Source: SIG459 sp045638085 | GTDB lineage: Bacteria > Bacillota > Clostridia > Oscillospirales > Oscillospiraceae | Assembly (NCBI GenBank): GCA_045638085.1 | Contig: JAZUAQ010000098.1 | Span: 1-9,328 of the forward strand | DNA length: 9,328 nt | Direction: 5' to 3' | Notes under the pieces: generated by a model | The model's database searches: none | Told to the model about the DNA's origin: nothing | Seen by the model: the letters and a program-made list of their open reading frames with translations, nothing else | Part shown: positions 6,303-9,328 of the stretch, piece after piece | Layout of the letters: every line of letters begins with the position of its first letter | Numbering within the stretch: position 1 is the stretch's first letter | Program-made: the position numbers and the translations under genes

Positions 6303-6408
6303 GCAGACAAGAAAGATCATCTGTGTCTGCTCTGTCCTTTTACCTGAGAGATTCGGCCTTATGAGCCTTGCACCTTCGGTACCCAATTTAATGAGATTCT
6401 CCAGAGTT
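6303..6408 (-). promoter_or_regulatory. Glycine riboswitch (single aptamer plus 3' ghost hairpin)
   Basis: Read on the minus strand, the leader contains the conserved gcvT-type glycine aptamer blocks in order: ACTCTGGAGA (6407-6398), CCGAAGGTGCAAGG (6379-6366), and CTCTCAGGTAAAAGGACAGAG, read as 6350-6330. P1 pairs CTCTG (6406-6402) with CAGAG (6334-6330). A second helix pairs GAGA with TCTC inside. Immediately 3' lies a hairpin, CAGACA (6329-6324) with TGTCTG (6309-6304), which fits the ghost-aptamer stem of type-1 singlet glycine riboswitches (established family knowledge). There is only one full aptamer, as usual for AGCS symporter leaders. A terminator follows at 6257-6289. Confidence 0.93.
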
Positions 6409-6471
6409 CCCTCCGCCCTCTGTCTCTTTCAATTCAGATGGCCTCAAAGGGAATATTCATTTTACGTTGTC

Positions 6472-6500
6472 ATTGTAGCACGGAGAAAAAAGAAAATCAA
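6472..6500 (-). promoter_or_regulatory. Promoter of the riboswitch-symporter transcript
   Basis: On the minus strand TTGATT (6500-6495), a 17-base spacer and TACAAT (6477-6472), each 4-5 of 6 matches. Transcription would start near 6465, giving a leader of about 250 bases that contains the whole riboswitch. A small palindrome, gcaca-aaa-tgtgc (6501-6513), touches the upstream edge of the -35 box; its role is unknown. Confidence 0.8.
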
Positions 6501-6513
6501 GCACAAAATGTGC

Positions 6514-6588
6514 GCTTGAGGAGAATATATGTTTTCCACAGAAAAACACAGGCGGGCGCAGGGCATTTGTGTATTTCGTATAAATATA
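6514..6588. other. Intergenic spacer without recognisable features
   Basis: Between the symporter promoter and the terminator of the lgt operon. No convincing ORF, RNA element or ribosome site is seen on either strand. Confidence 0.5.
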
Positions 6589-6617
6589 AAAAAGCAGGCT
6601 CAAACAGCCTGCTTTTT
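6589..6617. terminator. Terminator of the yfmH-lgt operon
   Basis: A 12-bp perfect stem, aaaaagcaggct (6589-6600) with agcctgcttttt (6606-6617), closes the loop caaac. The A and T runs on either side make it work in both directions. It lies 17 bases past the stop of the helical-repeat gene. Confidence 0.92.
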
Positions 6618-6633
6618 ATATATGTAAGATAAA

Positions 6634-7194
6634 TTATTCTTCAGTGGTTTCTTCAGCGGTTTCTTCGGAGACCTCTTCGGCAGCTTCTTCGACTATTTCA
6701 ACAACGATGTCCTCGCCGGGATCTTCCTCTACGGTTTCTTCCTCGGGATATTCCTCGATTTCAACTTCGATGGAATCATCTTCGTCCTTGGTTTTGAGCT
6801 CTGCGATTTCTGCCTGCTTGTCGGCGATGTTCTTCTCGGCGAGGGCGATTTCCTCGCAAAGCTGGATGAAGAAGCCCTCGGGATTTTCCTTGTGGGTATC
6901 GTAATAGAGCTTGCCTATCTCGAGGTAGGTTTTCTTCATGTTGTCCTTTTCGGCGGAAATTTCCATATTAAGCTTTGCGATGCGTGCGGTTGCCTTTGCC
7001 TTGTCTGCAGCCTTTTCGGCCAGATCCTTGGTCTTGTCTGCTGCCTTTTCTGCGAAGTCCTTGGTCTTATCTGCTGCAACCTCTGCGAAATCCTTGGTCT
7101 TGTCTGCGGCCTTGTCTGCGAAGTCCTTGGTGTCGCCTGCCAGCTTGTTGAGTCTGATGAGGAGTTTATTTTTGAAGGATTTGAAGTTTGCCAT
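6634..7194 (-). CDS. Hypothetical protein with 11-residue amphipathic helix repeats and acidic C-terminal tail
   Basis: 186 residues, no confident family. The ATG at 7194 is chosen because GGGAGG (7202-7207) lies 7 bases upstream; it is 14 bases after the lgt stop, so it is the last gene of that operon. Three parts are visible. (a) 18-72: four to five consecutive 11-residue units of the form AADKTKDFAEK, Lys/Asp/Glu/Ala rich with one Phe or Leu each, resembling LEA-type or other 11-mer amphipathic helices. (b) About 73-135: a regular helical or coiled-coil segment (LNMEISAEKDNMKKTYLEIGKLYYDTH, then EEIALAEKNIADKQAEIAELK); similar segments occur in other small clostridial proteins (recall). 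(c) 136-186: a low-complexity tail almost entirely Glu, Asp, Val and Thr. There is no signal peptide or membrane segment, so it is probably cytosolic, possibly bound to membrane or acidic-lipid surface through part (a). The function is unknown. Confidence 0.85.
   Translation of the reverse strand: MANFKSFKNKLLIRLNKLAGDTKDFADKAADKTKDFAEVAADKTKDFAEKAADKTKDLAEKAADKAKATARIAKLNMEISAEKDNMKKTYLEIGKLYYDTHKENPEGFFIQLCEEIALAEKNIADKQAEIAELKTKDEDDSIEVEIEEYPEEETVEEDPGEDIVVEIVEEAAEEVSEETAEETTEE
6979..7143 (-). repeat. Tandem 33-bp repeats encoding 11-residue units
   Basis: Five consecutive 33-base units (7143-7111, 7110-7078, 7077-7045, 7044-7012, 7011-6979). The middle three encode AADKTKDFAEV, AADKTKDFAEK and AADKTKDLAEK, with mostly synonymous differences between them. 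The first (LAGDTKDFADK) and last are degenerate. The period is exactly 33 bases, so copy number could change without shifting frame. Confidence 0.9.
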
Positions 7195-7208
7195 ATGTTT
7201 GCCTCCCT

Positions 7209-8159
7209 TTATTCTTCTAAGCCTTCGCCCTCGTTGGCTTCGGGCTCTGCATATATGTTTTCCTCTGCCTTTTCGGCGGGGATTTCCTTGTTTTCTTCTA
7301 TTATTATAGCATCTGCGCATTCTGCGTCAAGGCTGGCACCGAAGAGGACCTTGCGTCCTGCCTTGAGGCGGCGGGCATTGAGGATATAGACGATGAGCGC
7401 TGCGACGCAGGTGACAGCGGCAATAAGCTGGCTTACGCGGATAACATCGGGGATGAGCCAAAGGCTGTCGCTGCGCATACCCTCAATAAATGCTCTGCCG
7501 AGACCGTACCAGAACACGTAGAGGATGAAAAACTGTCCCTTATACTTGCGGTGCTTTTTGCTGTAGAAATGCATGGCCAAAAAGCCCACAAGATTCCAAA
7601 GGCTTTCGTAGAGGAAGGTGGGGTGGACATACATGGTGTTGCCGTTCAGGGTGAGACCCATGCGGCAGAAAATATCGGTTTCATAGCCAAAGGCTTCTCT
7701 GTTGAAGAAGTTGCCCCAACGTCCGATAAGCTGGCCGATAAGAAGACCGAAGCTCATGATGTCCAGAGCGGGGAAGATGCTGATTTTCTTCATTCTGCAA
7801 CGTATCCATACGGCAATTATGGCGCCAATGATGCCGCCGTAGATGGCAAGTCCGCCGTCGCGGATGGCGAAGATTTTTGCGGGATTTTCCGCATAGCCGC
7901 TCCAGTTGAATGCGCAGTAATAAAGTCTTGCGCCAATGATAGCGGCAATAACGCCCCAGATAACAAGGTCATAGATAGTGTCGGGGGTTATATCAAGGCG
8001 CTTGCTGTTTTTTACGCCGTAAACCAGGGCCAGAAGCAGGCCGAGAGCGATGATTATGCCGTAAAAATATATGCAGAAAGTGCCGATGTTAATGCAGTAG
8101 GGGGGATTGATTGCAAAGTTTTCCCCAAACATGGGGAAGGAAATTATGGCTTCTCTCAT
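7209..8159 (-). CDS. lgt: Prolipoprotein diacylglyceryl transferase
   Basis: 316 residues. Lgt transfers diacylglycerol from phosphatidylglycerol to the lipobox cysteine of prolipoproteins, the first step of lipoprotein maturation, in the cytoplasmic membrane. About seven membrane segments are visible. The Lgt signature is GRWGNFFNREAFG at 146-158 (essential Arg at 147), preceded by GGLAIYGGIIGA (102-113) and followed by HPTFLYES (179-186) and GRAFIEGMRSDSL (221-233). Tyr107 stands where E. coli Lgt has His103, a change I believe is common in clostridial Lgt. The ATG at 8159 is preceded by GGAGG (8168-8172) at 8 bases, inside the 3' end of the M16 gene; only 3 bases separate that stop from this start. 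Residues from about 267 form a hydrophilic Glu-rich extension (ending NEGEGLEE) beyond the normal Lgt core. Confidence 0.97.
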   Translation of the reverse strand: MREAIISFPMFGENFAINPPYCINIGTFCIYFYGIIIALGLLLALVYGVKNSKRLDITPDTIYDLVIWGVIAAIIGARLYYCAFNWSGYAENPAKIFAIRDGGLAIYGGIIGAIIAVWIRCRMKKISIFPALDIMSFGLLIGQLIGRWGNFFNREAFGYETDIFCRMGLTLNGNTMYVHPTFLYESLWNLVGFLAMHFYSKKHRKYKGQFFILYVFWYGLGRAFIEGMRSDSLWLIPDVIRVSQLIAAVTCVAALIVYILNARRLKAGRKVLFGASLDAECADAIIIEENKEIPAEKAEENIYAEPEANEGEGLEE

Positions 8160-8162
8160 TTG

Positions 8163-9328
8163 TTAGTCCTCCTTGGCAAGCGGGGTGATGACGCTCATTG
8201 CAAAGCGTTCGGGGCGGATGTTTTCCTTTATGAAGGCCTGCACATCCTCGGCGGTGATGGAGTCCATCACAGAGAAGGAGTCCAGACAGTTATAGCCTGA
8301 AAAATCTGCCTCCGCCATAGCAGCACAAAGTCCGCCGAAAGAACTGAGAGCTCTGACTCTTGCTCCGTATGCGGATTTCTTTATGCGGTTCCAAAGGGCT
8401 TTGTCAAGACCCTTTTCTGCGGCCTTCTGTGCTTCGGCAAGCATTTCGCTGAGCACTCTCTCGCTGTCTCTGCTCTCGCCGCCTGCCAGAATAGTTGCGG
8501 TTTCAGCTGCATAGTAGAGCTCAACGAAAAAGTCGGTGTTTATGATGCCCTCTCCGTAAAGACGGGTGTAGAAGGGGGAGGAGCGGGAATAAAGATAGCT
8601 GAGGGCGGCGCCTGCAAGCAGCTTCTGACGGAGGGAGAGCTGACCGGAGCTCTCTGCGCGAAGCTTGCAGCCCAGCATGAACTGGGGAGCGGAAACTTCC
8701 ATGGCGCGGTAAAAACGGGGACGGGCGGGGAGAAGGCTCTCTGCTTCGCCGTAATCCTTCACGGGGGTCTCGCCGCTGTCGCTGCGCAAAATTCTCAGGG
8801 CCGTTGCGCGTACTTTTTCGGGGTCAACATCGCCAACAACGCAAAGACTCATGTTGCCGGGGGCATAGAAAACCTTGTGGCAGTCATAGAGGGTTTGTGC
8901 GGTGATTTCAGAGATGGACTCAACTGTACCAGCAACATCGTCGCGGATGGGATGATGCTCATAAAGGCAGGCCATGAGGGAGTTGAAAACAACGCTTCCG
9001 GGCTCATCCTCATACATGCGAATTTCCTGAGCAATGATGCCCTGCTCTTTCTGCACGCTTTCCTCGGTGAAATAGGGGGTGGAGACAAAGCGGAGGAGGC
9101 TTTCCAGATTCTCATAGAAAGAATTGGTGCAGTCAAAATAGTAGGCGGTGATGTTTGCTGCGGTGTAAGCATTGGGCTCCGCACCGTTGGCGGCAAGCTC
9201 GGAAAGGGCGTTGCTGCCGTCGGGCATGTCAAACATCTTATGCTCAAGGAAGTGGGCAACGCCGGCGGGAGTGTCAATAAACTTTCCGCCCAGACGGAAG
9301 CGGCGGTCGGCGAAGTCGGGGGCCAAGC
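8163..9328 (-). CDS. yfmH: M16 family zinc peptidase, YfmH type (partial, N-terminus outside window)
   Basis: 387 residues are visible to the TAA at 8163-8165; roughly 40 N-terminal residues are missing compared with the ~425-residue family, and no start codon is in the window. The inverted zinc motif HFLEH (visible residues 25-29) and the downstream Glu pair in VQKEQGIIAQEI (94 and 101) give the complete HxxEH...E metal site of active M16 peptidases. The flanks (TPAGVAHFLEHKMF, PNAYTAANITAYYF, and AGTVESISEIT) resemble B. subtilis YmfH. By family knowledge this group is annotated as an EF-P 5-aminopentanol modification-associated protein, usually paired with a second M16 protein lacking the zinc residues; that partner would lie beyond the right edge. 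It is cotranscribed with lgt (3-base gap). Confidence 0.9.
   Translation of the reverse strand, partial: LAPDFADRRFRLGGKFIDTPAGVAHFLEHKMFDMPDGSNALSELAANGAEPNAYTAANITAYYFDCTNSFYENLESLLRFVSTPYFTEESVQKEQGIIAQEIRMYEDEPGSVVFNSLMACLYEHHPIRDDVAGTVESISEITAQTLYDCHKVFYAPGNMSLCVVGDVDPEKVRATALRILRSDSGETPVKDYGEAESLLPARPRFYRAMEVSAPQFMLGCKLRAESSGQLSLRQKLLAGAALSYLYSRSSPFYTRLYGEGIINTDFFVELYYAAETATILAGGESRDSERVLSEMLAEAQKAAEKGLDKALWNRIKKSAYGARVRALSSFGGLCAAMAEADFSGYNCLDSFSVMDSITAEDVQAFIKENIRPERFAMSVITPLAKED

Noticed and set aside
4604..6364. Long plus-strand open frame (586 codons) opposite the symporter gene
   Set aside because: It is antisense to a clear AGCS symporter and its composition (Glu/Asp/Gly/Ala rich, no family resemblance) is what the opposite strand of biased membrane-protein codons gives. 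It also runs through the terminator and riboswitch.
6501..6513. Palindrome gcaca-aaa-tgtgc as a defined operator
   Set aside because: Too short and not linked to any regulator in the window; mentioned only with the adjoining promoter.
7551..8300. Plus-strand open frame of 249 codons opposite lgt and the M16 gene
   Set aside because: Antisense to two well-supported genes and crosses their boundary.

Overview
The window looks like a chromosomal segment of a low-to-mid-GC Bacillota, most likely class Clostridia and probably a gut-type anaerobe of the Oscillospiraceae/Ruminococcaceae kind. This is an inference from strong GGAGG ribosome sites, TTGACA/TATAAT-type promoters, a BlaI/M56 pair of the style common in clostridia, an AGCS symporter behind a glycine riboswitch, and a yfmH-lgt cluster. 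No phage, transposase, CRISPR, tRNA or rRNA genes are visible.

Layout, left to right. (1) 1-127 is the 3' end of a plus-strand Na/Pi-cotransporter (PhoU-domain) gene, followed by a bidirectional hairpin terminator. (2) 207-4078, minus strand, is a two-gene operon: blaI (repressor) and a very large M56 membrane metallopeptidase/sensor of 1161 residues. They overlap by 4 bp and are driven by a promoter covered by two BlaI-type operators. (3) 4306-4674 is a second, truncated copy of the Na/Pi-cotransporter tail with its own copy of the terminator. It lies behind a promoter, ribosome site and start codon that do not belong in frame with it. (4) 4760-6217, minus strand, is a sodium:alanine/glycine symporter preceded by a single-aptamer glycine riboswitch, a rho-independent terminator and a good promoter. 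(5) 6634-9328, minus strand, is the end of an operon: an M16 peptidase of the YfmH type (cut by the window edge), lgt, and a small protein with 11-residue helical repeats and an acidic tail. A hairpin at 6589-6617 ends it.

Three things stand out. The blaI-M56 module sits between two near-identical direct repeats (the Na/Pi-cotransporter 3' end plus terminator). The right repeat border coincides with the symporter stop codon and the left copy's border lies in the last codons of the M56 gene, suggesting insertion or duplication. The M56 protein has the BlaR1 protease core, but in place of the penicillin-binding sensor it carries about 815 residues including a tandemly duplicated ~97-residue beta-type domain, so it probably senses something else. 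The riboswitch leader shows a 12-bp antiterminator pairing that uses the 5' strand of aptamer helix P1, which predicts that glycine switches the symporter off.

The other genes are ordinary housekeeping or transport functions: lipoprotein maturation (Lgt), an M16 peptidase homologue linked to EF-P modification, and amino-acid uptake.
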